NCBI GenBank assembly: GCA_024195585.1
Contig: SWBL01000145.1
Span: 52,684-116,683, forward strand
Length of the DNA: 64,000 nucleotides
Source of the DNA: Aureobasidium sp. EXF-3400
Taxonomy: Eukaryota; Ascomycota; Dothideomycetes; Dothideales; Saccotheciaceae
Reading direction: 5' to 3'
Both the position numbers and the translations under genes were made by a program. The notes under the pieces are model-generated. The model worked only from the letters and a program-made list of their open reading frames with translations, was not told the origin of the DNA and did not search any database. Position 1 is the stretch's first letter. Each line of letters starts with the position of its first letter. Of this stretch, positions 41,501-53,137 are shown in pieces.

Positions 41501-43876
41501 CCGGATACTTAGGCGGCTGGCGGCTGTGCCTTGACACAGCAGTGACGGCCGTAGTGTACATGATCAACATGGATGGCAGATATTCTTACCGACTTCTGCG
41601 TCACACAGCGGTGTGCTGAAGATGAGTTGAGCATGAGCTGGTTCGTTTATACATCAGTTGACGTCGTTGTGTCTCCAAGGTCCTGTAGACTTGAGCCAAG
41701 GTTCCAGCGACAGGAAACTGCGACTCCAATGGTTGAATTGGAGGGCGAGGTTGAATTGACAGTTTCACCTGCAACGTGTTGTATGTTTAGCATGTCTTCT
41801 GCAGTTTCCAAAGATGGATGGTCCCAAGCCGACAACTCGTAACGATGCCGCAAAGGTGACGTTTCGCGACTTTAGTGGGTCCTCTGATCTCATTCGATCA
41901 AACGGCACCCGATCAGTCGATGGAAAAACTTCCTAAAGCCTACTTTGCATGATAGAATTGCTAAAAGCGCTTGAGTTGGTCTGCATATGTCCTCGATAAG
42001 CGAGGCCTTATCTGGCAGGCTTGCGGCTGAAATGACTCGACCGACAGACATACTTGAGTACCTGATACATGGATGAAGTAGCATGCTAGTCTATCAGTCA
42101 AAATCTGTATTGTGTTTCAGAGACGAAGATGCACACGACTTGACACAGCAAGTAGAGATATTTCGCTCGATGACAGCGTTCATGCTGTCTGCCCAAGGTG
42201 CCATATGTCGCAATCCTGAGCGACCCATATGTATGTTGGTAGAGAAACAAGCGGCTGGCATGACTGCTTACCGGTACCGTGTGTGTTTGACTTCACAGAC
42301 ACCAGGTCCATTCAACAAACCAAACACGAGTCGCGTTGTCACTTGTTACATGACTTCTGTTATGCGGTAAAGCAAGGTTGTGACTACCCACGGACACCGA
42401 CCACTCAGTTCTGGTCAGAGGGCAGATCATCTGTACGGCCAGCAACAGTCGACGTCTCTTGGTTAAACAATCCGGTAAAGCAGGATGATTTGGGGAGGGT
42501 TCTTCAGATTAAAGTTAATGCTGTGACCGTGAACTCGGAAAAATGTGTCGAATGGAAAAGTGAGGTCGTTCCCTAGACGTGGAATATGGATCGTTAGATC
42601 TCGGAGAGTCATACGGAGTACGATATATTCTGATTCCAAGGAGTTCCAGGATTGATTGATGCGAACGGAGGCAAGCCACTGATGCCATTCCGTGACACGG
42701 GAAGTTGTGACTTATCGCGTGGCATGCTTCGATTTCATGCAGCCTGCCACCATTCGAGCATCGCCGTCTGTGATTGATGAGCCGTTTCACATCGGATCGA
42801 GTGAGTGAAGAGTTCGTGCTGTGGAACAATTTACAAAAAAAGTCCGAACGGGAAATGAGGTTGGACTGGTGCGTGTAGAGCCAACTTGCCAGCTACTTTT
42901 GTGGATACCTTTTCCTGAGGCTCTGGCAGGTGGAGCCCAGCTGCACCCCAGTTCTGCCAGTTGTGAGCTCGGAAGCAGAGGGTGTGGATGTAAGACAAGG
43001 TGATGGATCAAGAAACGGGACACTTATCGGGATTATGCATCGTCGATGTATGGACGGCGAGCCGCCAGAACCCCTCTGCCATTCGCTGCTGCGACTCTCA
43101 TCGCGCATGGGCGTGAGGAAACAACGATGGGTGTCTTTCTGCCACGGAATGCGATCGGAAGCAGGATTAGCGTCTCCTCTGAGGAGTGGTACTCAACAGC
43201 GAAAACCGCAAAACGCACGTCGTCCTGCCCAGCACCCAGAGTAGCGGTAACACGTAGGCGGACGCCTTCTAGCCGCGACAAGCTAGGGAGCTCCCCTGCC
43301 GTCCTGATCGCTCGCTCGCTCGCGAGACGCCTGTGTGTCTGTTTCGGTAGGGCCGGACGCGGCTTGGGTCCCTTTTGCAGATCGGTCACCTTGACATCAT
43401 TCCTCTCCATCGTTCCCCGCCAGAACGCGGGCTTTTGCTAACTTCTGCCGCTAACATCTCGATCGACTCAACTGCAGCCATCCCTCTGTATCGACACCAG
43501 CCAGCTATGCGGCTCGTCGTGTGTGTTGCCCGTCTTGGTGAATTTCCTGGTACCCACCAACCTTCGTCATGCGCCTGTCCATCCCACGTTTTTGGCGCTG
43601 TATAAACTGCCAAATCCGATAGCCAGGTCTTTAATTGTGCCTTTGCTCCCGCCCCAGTCTTTAACCGTACCCATCACCTTAGAAGCCTTCCATGTCTGTT
43701 CCATCTTGACTGTTATACCAACCTATTTCTTCTTTTTCCACTATCCACATCCACACCCTATTCACATTCTTCTAGTCGGTTCAGAAGAAAGCTTCTTTCC
43801 GTCTCGCAATCTACTCACACCACACTTCGACCAACCTGCCAACTCTTTCTTACCCTCGTCACATTGCAACTGTACA
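38508..43876. other. 5.4-kb stretch without a recognised gene; upstream region of the Azf1-like gene
   Basis: Reading frames are short on both strands; the longest (minus 40970-40512, 152 codons) has no domain, start context or splicing support. No tRNA, tandem array or transposon hallmark seen. From about 43000 the sequence becomes C/T-rich and probably holds promoter and long 5' leader of the regulator that follows. Confidence 0.5.
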
Positions 43877-45304
43877 ATGGCAGCTGTACTCTCCCAACCA
43901 ACTGCTGGCAGTTTACTGGGCCGTCGCCGTGTCAGCAATCCCCAATATAGTCCCAGCATGGTATCGTACATGCCAACCTACGACATGAATCTCAAGAACC
44001 CAATGGCACATCAACAACAAAGCCAACTTCCCATGTCGACTTCACATTTTATTCCCATCCAAACAGGTTCAGAGATGGATGCTATGATGGATATCAACGC
44101 CTACTCACAACCCAGCATGGTCCCCAATGCCATGGCATATCAACACACAATGCCCATGGACCACTCATTCACAAATTACAACATGGCCAACACATTTAAC
44201 ACAGGCATGCCGGTCATGCCCTTGGAGCCAATGCCACAATGGCAGACTTACGATCACATATCGATGCAGCAGCAGCCCATGAATCTATCACACATGAGAA
44301 GCGAGAGTCAATCGAGTATCGAAAGCTGTCCCCCTTTGATCAAGTCTGAGGATGAGCAATCACCTATCCTTCCCAGTCAAGTCTTCTTCAACACTCCCGC
44401 ATATTCTTCCATGCAAGCCGACAACTCCAGTTCAGCTGGATCAGACGACATCCCAACGACAGCCTCTTCCACCGATATCGATGCATTGATGAAGGCCATC
44501 CAATCGAAGGTCTCCAACGGATCAGAACAAACAAGCAAGCCAATGCCTCGTGAGCAGCAGCAGGTAGAAGCTTCAAGCCCATCCAAGCCCAGAAAGAGAT
44601 ATCAATGTTCGATGCCTGACTGCAACAAGTCGTTCTACCAAAAGACACATCTTGAGATTCACACACGGGCACACACTGGCGTCAAGCCTTTCGTTTGCAA
44701 GGAGCCTAGTTGTGGTCAGCGTTTCTCGCAGCTCGGAAACCTCAAGACACATGAGCGTCGCCACACTGGCGAGCGTCCGTACAGCTGTGAGCTTTGCGGC
44801 AAGACATTTGCTCAGCGTGGAAACGTAAGAGCACACAAGATTGTTCACACCGCAGCAAAGCCCTTCACCTGCCGTCTTGACGATTGCAACAAGCAATTTA
44901 CTCAACTTGGCAACCTCAAGAGTCACCAGAACAAATTCCATCAGGAGACTATCCGCAGACTTCGCTCAACTTTTGAGAACCTTCACGAGGGCGATCATGT
45001 AAGCTCCTGGGAGAAGGTCATGTGGGAATACTTCACCGGTCTCTACAAGAACTGCAACAAGGGCATCAAAGGCAGAGGCAAAGACCGCCGCATCAGCACC
45101 ACCGGCCTTGGTCTCAAGTACGAGGACGAAGAGCTCGACGACAGACGCAACAGCTACGCAAGCATCAGCTCCGTATCGAGCGGATACAGCATGGCAAACG
45201 GTATGGAACACCTGAATGTGGGTGTCTCATCCTCGATGCCAGAGCAACCAACATTCAGCTCGCCTGTCTACATGGTTCCGCAAGACCACCGCGCATCCTT
45301 CTAA
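43877..45304 (+). CDS. C2H2 zinc-finger transcription factor, Azf1-like
   Basis: Single-exon, 475 residues from the ATG in GTACAATGGCA. The frame is open upstream to 43523, but that part is C/T-rich, hydrophobic and has no conserved look, so it is taken as leader. The N-terminal 240 residues are Met/Gln/Ser/Pro-rich, with a SUMO-type IKSE motif (LIKSEDEQ). Four tandem C2H2 fingers occupy about 242-355: [46 protein letters not shown], with TGxKPF/TGERPY-type linkers and [18 protein letters not shown], closely like yeast Azf1. After the fingers comes a conserved [28 protein letters not shown] block, then a Ser-rich tail. Nuclear DNA binding is firm; targets (carbon or wall genes in yeast) are only by analogy. 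Confidence 0.88.
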   Translation: MAAVLSQPTAGSLLGRRRVSNPQYSPSMVSYMPTYDMNLKNPMAHQQQSQLPMSTSHFIPIQTGSEMDAMMDINAYSQPSMVPNAMAYQHTMPMDHSFTNYNMANTFNTGMPVMPLEPMPQWQTYDHISMQQQPMNLSHMRSESQSSIESCPPLIKSEDEQSPILPSQVFFNTPAYSSMQADNSSSAGSDDIPTTASSTDIDALMKAIQSKVSNGSEQTSKPMPREQQQVEASSPSKPRKRYQCSMPDCNKSFYQKTHLEIHTRAHTGVKPFVCKEPSCGQRFSQLGNLKTHERRHTGERPYSCELCGKTFAQRGNVRAHKIVHTAAKPFTCRLDDCNKQFTQLGNLKSHQNKFHQETIRRLRSTFENLHEGDHVSSWEKVMWEYFTGLYKNCNKGIKGRGKDRRISTTGLGLKYEDEELDDRRNSYASISSVSSGYSMANGMEHLNVGVSSSMPEQPTFSSPVYMVPQDHRASF

Positions 45305-48300
45305 ACACGTTGGAGCCGCACGAAGTAACGGCGCGAGACAAGATGATCCTTCCCCATTCCTACCAACTACCCACCACCAGCACGACGTTTACGAATATCG
45401 ATTCTTTTTCCCTATCGAGCGGTTCTTGTTTATCACGATTATGCACCCGGATCGGGGTATCTTTTCTGCCAACGGGCGTAACGAGATGCTATAGATCTAT
45501 TGTCACTTTTTTGTCTTATTGAAGCGCTTATAGTGCGACGGAGTTTTAGATGGTCCTGACATTTCCGATTTCCGATCTTTTTTTTTTCGAGCGGGTTTCT
45601 TGTTTCTCCTTTGTAACATTGTAGATATCCGTGACGAATAACCTCGCCATCATGAGGTCGAATTGTATGACTAGTTATCCTTTCCAAACCACCTTCATCC
45701 TTCCCAAAAGGTTACCATCACACGTTTTCGACTGGAATTGCCTTTCCGCGTTGCTTTCTTGGAAACTCTTGGAGTACCTGAGATCGGTATCGACGTTCTT
45801 CAGTGTATCTTCATGCAGATGCAAGATTGAGTCTGTGCCATGACCATGTTAAAGAAGAAGCACTCAACACGCGACTCATTTCCCTTCGAATCGCAACTCC
45901 TTTCTTTGATGCACGTAGCAAAAAAATTCGTTTCAAGCGATTGCTTCAGTTGTTGCGATGCGCAGCTACTGCCTATGATTGCGAGAACGAGCTTCTGCCA
46001 GGCTTCTGCAAGCCACGTCCGCCGTCCTCCATGCAGTGACGTTGCGACTATTTTAGGGCTGCTTTTTAAGGCTGGCTGTCGCGGGCTTGTCGGCTCCACA
46101 AGCTAACATGTACCCAAAGCATCCTACATCGACAACTGACACGCTGGATTCTCTCGCAGCATCTTACGAATTTGGTTTTCTTGGTTCGCTGGGAGATTGG
46201 GAGGCGGAGGGCTTGCGCCGAGTCGTCCTTTGTTGGATGCATGGACTTGACTCGATGGCTTGGAGGAAACAGTGGTTTGTGGCTCGATTTGCGAGCTTAA
46301 GATCTGCTCGTATGTCCCCACAAAGCATCCAGACTCCTGCCATCGCGATGATCCATCATCGATGGTGCAAAGGTGGTCACGCCGGTCGCAAGGAGATGGA
46401 ATTGAGATGTGCGTTTGTTGTGTGTGCCAGCTTACCGCGGTCACGAGGGAAACACGACTTCACCTTCCGTTTTCTCTATCGATCTGTCGTTTGATAAACA
46501 CGAGAAATGGAGACCCTTCTTACGCGTGTTTCATGGATGTTTGTACATTTGCTTGCTATGCTCTCCCTCGCATCGTATATTGTCATCAGCGATTTCGATG
46601 GCTATGATGCAAAGATTCTCGTTCGCTTCGTTCGCGACGGGGGGCTGATTACACAACCAGAGGGTCCCAGAATTTCAATAGATTGAGAGCATGCCGAAGC
46701 CGAGAAAGGACCTGGCACGGATGAGATAGGCTCACGAAACAGAGAGCAGTGAGGAGACTTAGAGGGACTTGGAGCAATTGACTTCGGTCTCTTATCCTCT
46801 TCATCTGACTCTGTTGAAAAGAGTTTCTGCTTTGAGAGCTGTCGAATCGCAAATGTCAGAGGATCTTATCTTGGCATGCTCTTCCTGAACTTTACTTTGG
46901 TGAATCTGATTGATTCAAGGAGATGATCGCTCATGACTCAAAGGTACAGTACAAGACAGCAAGGTGGTACGGAGACCCAGTGACTGTTGCTACTAACTGA
47001 TCTGCATCTCACACACATCTTCAGAAAATACAAGAACATCCGAGTGCCGCGTAACTTGACTCTAACTTCAAGGATTTTTAGTGGGTTGCGCCTATGGACC
47101 GGGCCCGCCGTGGCCTGTAGATTAGGGACCACACTCATCATCGGTACGAGTAGACAAGAAATGTGCAGAGGGAGAAAGCAGAAAAGGAGAAGCCAACAGC
47201 GGCTCCTTGCTGCATTTCTTTCGCGGCGCCGGGCCTGTCAAACGAGATTAGCAGAGATCATGACGGCCGAGTACGGGGACGCAGTCTACGTCACCAAACG
47301 GTATGGATAGCATGCTGCGGCTAAGAAGCAGAGTGCAGGAGTTGAGCCAAAGGCACACGGCTCGCATCGAGCTGCTACGCTGCTGCGTCTATCATTTGGT
47401 TCAAGACCCCGCAGAGCGACAGCACGCTGGGCCGCACTCTCTATCCTGGGCTGGTAAGGCTGCATTTTTGACATCGGCAAGTGTTTCTTGGACGCGTTGC
47501 TACGTTTTCCCTATGGGTACAGAAAGACGCTGCTCTATCTTGCGAATCTGCATGAGGATCGGGGATTCAATACTTCGATTGCGTGTATTCCGCATGGGTC
47601 TGAGATGGGATCTCTGGATCAGAAAGTGAATCGAACTTCTTCCTTTCCTTATCTCTGCATGAGACAAAAGGGAAAGAGCATGCTGGCAGAATCGGTTATA
47701 CCATCGTCAGCTTCGTCCTCTCAAGTCCGTATATCCAATGGCAGTTTATCTCCACCTCCGAACTTATGCGCACGTAAGAAACGGTGCTTGAGAGTCTTTG
47801 CCGTGTATAACGGTTGGAGGATTCAAGGCACATGTAGGGATCGAGGCTCCGCACTGTATCTTCTAGATGAGTAAGGCGCAACGATCAATGGACGAACGGC
47901 ATGCTGAGTGATCTTCTCTACAATGTCAACGGTATGCAGTCGGATGTTGGGTCGAGACATGTCTTGGTGGAGACGCGGAGAACTTTCTATCTGCTGATCC
48001 TGTGCAAACAGCTGATGGCTCTCCACCACCATGATGGGGTATCCGTTTCCGTCAATTCTGCCCATCTGAGAGTCGTCCGAGAGTCGAGACACTGAATCTC
48101 GAGAAGATCAGAAGAGTGTTTGCGACTTCAGAACTTCCGTACTCCCGACCAGTGTTTCCGTGTTTTCCAATTCAGACTTCGGTCGCCCACGTGGGTGTAG
48201 ATGCATGACAGGCGCCTCCCTCGAACAGACAGATATTCGAAGCGAGCACCTCATCTATAGTAAACTTTCCCTCAGCCGCCTGCAACGCATCGCAGACGCG

Positions 48301-48367
48301 CCAAGAGATCAGAGAAGGTTGGATCACGATTTACAATGTCCATCTTCGCTGCAGTAGAGGATTGGCA

Positions 48368-48799
48368 TCACAGGCCCTCGATTAGGGCAGGGCAATCGGT
48401 GTTCAGGAAGCGGGGTCGAGATTTGGGCATATCAGAGTTAAGCTCTTGTATGGGGCAAAGAGTTCCAATGTCTACCGCGTCGAGCGTGAAGCTTCGATCT
48501 CGCATCTGATAGCGATTGGCGGCTCGAGTCGAGAACGACATCTCCTTCGTATTTACACGTGATGCTTTTGGATTCGGCCCTTGAAGAGGAGGAGTCTTGG
48601 GAATTCTGTTCTGGATATACGGCATGGGAGATGAGGTTGCTTTCAGCGATTGGATGTGATGAGAAGTGATTTGGAGAGGGAGGACAAGAACGCTCGAAGA
48701 CACGGCACGCTGACAATCAAATGAGAGTGAAATAGCAATCAGGCAGAGATGGTATGCGATCAAGGAACGGGTCAACCTCAGGCTGTAAGGTTTACCCAT
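48368..48799 (-). CDS. Doubtful orphan frame with possible signal peptide
   Basis: A 143-codon frame whose ATG (GCATCACTATGGGT on the minus strand) lies about 70 nt downstream of CTATATAG. The N-terminus has a hydrophobic stretch (SLIAYHLCLIAISLSF) that could be a signal peptide. The rest is polar with no known domain, and no exon after it could be joined. It may be a species-specific small secreted protein or a chance frame. Confidence 0.25.
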   Translation of the reverse strand: MGKPYSLRLTRSLIAYHLCLIAISLSFDCQRAVSSSVLVLPLQITSHHIQSLKATSSPMPYIQNRIPKTPPLQGPNPKASRVNTKEMSFSTRAANRYQMRDRSFTLDAVDIGTLCPIQELNSDMPKSRPRFLNTDCPALIEGL

Positions 48800-49105
48800 A
48801 GTGATGCGAGACAGTGATCATTTCGGAGCGTCCGAGATATGAATCTTCTTCCCTTGTAGCAATCTATATAGATTGAATATTGTCTGCTCCGGGACTCCAA
48901 GGTTCTTTGAGATTGATATGACAAGGATGTTCTCATAGTCTGGGTCTTGGAAACATCAACCCGGATGCGTTCGGGATTTTCTAATGGAATCGACTTGGAC
49001 GAAAGTGTGTCGCTCGCAGGTCATGTTGCTACATACCACGGAACGATCGAAGGTCGCTGGCATCGCTACGCTGGAGAGGGGTGTTGCAGACTTGAGCATG
49101 GTGAT

Positions 49106-49400
49106 GGTATGTTCGGCGGACAAAAGGACAGGGTGACCGAAAAGGACTTGCTGCGTAGGGATACAAAAAGCTTTCGAGCGAGTTTTTCTCAGAACATCAG
49201 CAAATGCGACGAGCGTTGGTTTCTACTACGACTCCAAGCTCCAGGCAGGAAAGCGAGGACTTGCCTCTGGTACAACTCCAGAACTAAAATGACTTGAGAG
49301 TGGTAGTGGCATGTCCAGAAACCAAAAGGACAGGGTGACGCATATTGACTTGGGTCGAAGGAAAGTTTCCAGGAAAGATTTTGTCAGGAACACCGACGAG
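49106..49400. repeat. Degenerate direct duplication, about 95 bp, 202-bp period
   Basis: Copies begin near 49106 and 49308. They share an identical 17-nt core (49121-49137 and 49323-49339), a GACTTG at the same offset (24 nt after core start) and a similar GAACA-containing end. They otherwise differ by many substitutions, so the duplication is old or mutated. Confidence 0.6.
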
Positions 49401-49937
49401 TATCAGATGAGAGACCTGTGTGGCGACCACAATCACTTGTCCTATATCTGTCTACCAAGCAGATAGACGATGACTTGCCTTAGAGAGTAAGAGATGTTAG
49501 ATGTTCTGAAGCGATCACGAGTCGAGGGAACAGAGCTACAAAAAAGGTGTGACATTATCAAGCCAACAACCATTGAACAAGACTTTGAATCAGCCTGTCG
49601 TTGCTCTGGAGTAACAGAGGCGCGGCATGAAAAATCAGGGAGTGCGGAATATGTCAAGAAGAGGCATGACAGCAAGCGGTTACTGCAGCAACGCAAAGCA
49701 GTGTGAGGGGAAGATGTCATGGCTTTTCGAGAAACGAACCTTTGCACACCCTCTGGAAACATCCACCAACAACACACAACCCTTCTTCCTCCATCGCATC
49801 ATAGCCACAGCAGTAATCACAGCTTAACACACACATCAATCGCCTTCATATCATACCCACACGCTCGGGACTACGCAAACCGAAAGCATTCGAGCCAGCA
49901 AAAGATCCTAGCAATCACCTCCCACATCATATCAACA

Positions 49938-50384
49938 ATGGCCTCCAACCCTTTCAACTCTGCCGAGAACAACACCTCAGGCGCAAAGCAAGAGAAGATG
50001 AATGTGCACCGTCAGATGATGGAGAACAAGTTGCGCGCAAGCGGCGAGACCGAAGGGTGAGTTTCTGCCTAGGCCCTCTATACAGCAACCCAACATGAAC
50101 AAAGCAGCGGCTAATACATCTCTCCCATTAGCAACAGCAACCCTACAAACGCATACGTATCGCCTTCAGATGCCATCATGAGCCCCGCCAGCCAAAAACT
50201 TTCGGGCTTCAAGCAAAGACAGATGAACAAGTCGTGAGTTTTTGCTTGCCCCTGCTACATGAGGATAAATTGCTGATATGAGCACGAATACAGAAACCCC
50301 GTCAAGCCCCGTACACTGTTCGCAAAGACCGCTGCCTCAAAACCTGAAGAAGAGACCACCGAGACCAAGACTGAGGATGCTTGA
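49938..50384 (+). CDS. SPO12: Spo12-family mitotic-exit regulator
   Basis: Three exons, 49938..50056, 50132..50233, 50294..50384 (introns 75 and 60 nt), 103 residues. The diagnostic Spo12 segment spans exons 2 and 3: SPASQKLSGFKQRQMNKS followed by NPVKPRTLFAK. In yeast, Spo12 is a small nucleolar/nuclear protein of the FEAR network that helps release Cdc14 in anaphase and acts in meiosis; the SP before the motif is a Cdk-type site. The N-terminus (MASNPFNSAENN) and an acidic C-terminus (KPEEETTETKTEDA) are variable. The protein is disordered, as in relatives. A multi-exon gene this short is easily missed. Confidence 0.85.
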
Positions 50385-51125
50385 TCAACCGCATGCTCAA
50401 TCATTGCACACCAGTGTTTCATCTGCCTCGCCCCCTGCATTGGAAGGAGGAAAAACATGACACCTACCTCTTTTTTCGTATCATCGCGACTCTTGGATGC
50501 CCTTCTGGCTTCCCCGCGCAACAACTCCTTTACTTTTCTTATATCATCTTTGTTTTTGGGAGGGATACCAGAATGATGGGAACACAACACAACACACCTG
50601 GTGACCGACGACCGGTCAACTTCGACTGGCCCGTCGAGTTTTCTTTGAATGGGCGTTTTACTTGGGTCAGAACCGGCTGGCTGGATGGGATTTTTGTTTC
50701 TACTGCTCTTGTTTTCTCTTTTCTTCTTTTTTGCTATTCGCTTTCTGCTGTTTACGGTGGAAGAGCACATATCATGATACACCAACTTCACTCACATCGG
50801 TTCCTCTGCTTTAACGGCATATTTATGTGATTTGCTAGCTCCCGAGGCCTGGTAAACGTAGCTCATGCAGGAGGTCATACCTTCACGCCACGAACTAGGG
50901 ACACTGCGACTCGCTAGCGAAGATGTTTTGGTCGGTACAGGAGACATTCTTTCTTTTATGCTGCCTGTCTTCTCAAAGTACGGGTATCGAAAAATTGTCC
51001 CTCTCTCTTATATAACAAAGTTTTCCATAACAAGGTACGCCAATTTTGTAACAAGTCCCCAAGTGAACGAACGCCATGCATGCTTTGAAAAGTTTTGCCA
51101 GATTCCTCCAACTTCACACATACTT
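50385..51125. other. Convergent 3' region between SPO12 and BRX1
   Basis: 741 bp with T-rich tracts and no recognised gene; frames here on both strands lack support. Confidence 0.5.
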
Positions 51126-52152
51126 CTATGCGAACAGCATCTTCTCGTCCAGCTCGTCAACCTCCTTGGTTCTTCCTCCAGAGGTAGTGAGACCCAGATC
51201 TCCCTTCTTGACCTTGCGCTCAATGACTGCCTCGGCGCGGTTGTTGTACTTGGTACTTCTAGCAACGCGAACCTCACGTCTGACTTGGTTGGGCGAGACG
51301 AACTCCTTGTTCTCGTAGATGATCGGGCCACCAAAACTGCCTTCTTGGATGATGATGGGAGTCAAGACAAAGCGAGGGCCAATCTCTACCAAGTTGAGTT
51401 TGGTCTCTGAGTCCTTCTTGCCCTTTGAGCTGGTGGTCTCGGTAGCGGAAGGCATGGGCAGACCTTGCTCGGGGATGGCGGAGGTCTTGCCGGCTTCGGT
51501 TTCGTTGATTTGGTAAACGCGGGTCCAGACTTTGTTGTCGGCGACTGTGAAGGCCATTACGTGGTCCACGAAGGGCTTTGTCTTTCTGGCACCCTTGGGC
51601 ACGCCAAAAGTTTGTGTCAAGAGCTCCTTGATCAGCTTAAGATGCGGTGCTGACTCGAATGTAGCGTCGAAACTCAAGACCGGTCTTGATCCCTTGAGGC
51701 AGTTTCCAGTGAAGTGGAGTTCTTCCATGGTGTGCAGGTTTTGAAGGTGGAACTTTACGGTGGGACCGTTCGGGGGCTTGCTCATCCAGATGTAGAGATC
51801 CTTGCCTTTGCGGGCCTCGAAGAAAAAGACATTGTTGCAGTTGTAGAGGTCGGCTAGTTCGTTGAGTTGGTAGAGTTTTGTCTTTGTGTCTAGTTTTGCG
51901 TCTTTGCGACTGTGGGGGAGGAGGGAGTAGAGGTCGTTGAGGAGGTGACGGTGGCTGTGATGAACGGTCAGTACTGAGTCTGGTCATTTCTCCCGCACAT
52001 GGCTGGGATAAGTGCAAGAGCGCATACCGGTAAGTGATACCGCGCGACGACAGGATCAGCACTCTTTGGCGATTCTTGGGGCCGGTGGCCAGCGCATCCT
52101 CCTTGGATGCGGGAGTGTCTGATTTTGACAGCGATTTGTATACAGAGGCCAT
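51126..52152 (-). CDS. BRX1: 60S ribosome biogenesis protein Brx1 (Brix domain)
   Basis: Nucleolar assembly factor for pre-60S particles that binds pre-rRNA through its Brix domain. Two exons on the minus strand, 52152..52028 and 51954..51126 (73-nt intron), 317 residues, the usual size. The junction restores SSRGITYRHRHLLNDLYSLLPHSRKD, the start of the Brix domain. Further family hallmarks: NNVFFFEARKGKDLYIWMSKPPNGPTVKF, NLHTMEELHFTGNCLKGSRP, LSFDATF, LTQTFGVPKG and DHVMAFTV, then GPRFVLTPIIIQEGSFGG. The N-terminus is shorter than in yeast. It shares a 985-bp upstream region with INO80, transcribed the other way. Confidence 0.94.
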
Positions 52153-53137
52153 TTTTGTGGAGTGTGATGTGAGGATAATTGCGATGCGGATGGGCAAAAA
52201 GTTTGGTCAAGGAAAAAGTAGATGGTTCCGTTATCTAATCTGATCTTGCAAGGAAGCTTGGACAAACTCTCCGCATTCCTCGCGGAGAAACTGCTTGTTG
52301 CATACGACAAAACAGTTTGTTTATTATGGACAATTCAATTTGAAGATGGATGTGTCGAATGGATATGATTAGGTAAGCCGTTTGATGTATCTGATCAAAG
52401 CTGAGCTCTGGATGTTGAAAGATGCAAGTTGATGGAAGGACCGAGCAGCAGAGGCCCCAATCATGTCGCCAAGTCTCGATAGCGACTTCCGTTTTGACGC
52501 GGCATCGCGCTTCGCTTTGAGCCTGCTGTCCGGGCTGAGAAGATGTGGATGCCAGGCCACTCCTACAATTGCAACACGCCTGCCACGAGCAATTCACTTC
52601 TCTGGCTAAGAAAAGGCCATCAGTATAACCCATACCCGCCCACGTATATATACACTCCCCTCACTGGTATAAAACATGTATATAGCAGTCTTGGCGAAAC
52701 ATGAACGCAGGTGCACATGGACGAAGTCGTTCTCCACGCGCGACCTGTGCCGGCACTTTTCCAAAAGCCTGTGTCAAATCATGGACGAGAACAGAGAAGG
52801 CCCCAGCAAGCCAAGCGAGGCTTCCTTTCGCCGATGAAGGCGTAGCACAACACCACAACCCACATCTCGTCGTCCCCGTCCACCTGTATAATAATACACC
52901 CCATCCTCATCGCAGCTCCACATCCCAGTCGTCGCCGTCTTGAACCGAGCTACCGCAGACCCGGTACACGCGAATTCGCCCCTTCGGAGCCAGCCCAACT
53001 GTCATCTCGTGCCGCCAGCCAACCTCGTCTCACCCTGTTCGACACCATCTCTATTAATTCATGCTGTCGCGCCATCTTGAATCCACGTCGTAACAAAGTG
53101 CTGCGGCTTTCGCCCAAGCTTCAATCGTAGCCTCAGG
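52153..53137. promoter_or_regulatory. Divergent promoter region of BRX1 and INO80
   Basis: 985 bp between divergent start codons. No gene recognised. Specific factor sites were not assigned. Confidence 0.45.

Larger units (their letters stand above)
45305..49937. other. 4.6-kb stretch without a recognised gene
   Basis: Starts with the Azf1-like 3' UTR. Frames at 46087-46494, 47488-47874 and minus 48799-48368 are the longest and unassigned. A degenerate duplication lies at 49.1-49.4 kb. No tRNA or intact mobile element seen. Confidence 0.45.

Noticed and set aside
43523..43876. N-terminal extension of the Azf1-like protein by 118 residues
   Set aside because: The stretch is C/T-rich leader DNA giving a hydrophobic, non-conserved product; the ATG at 43877 has better context.
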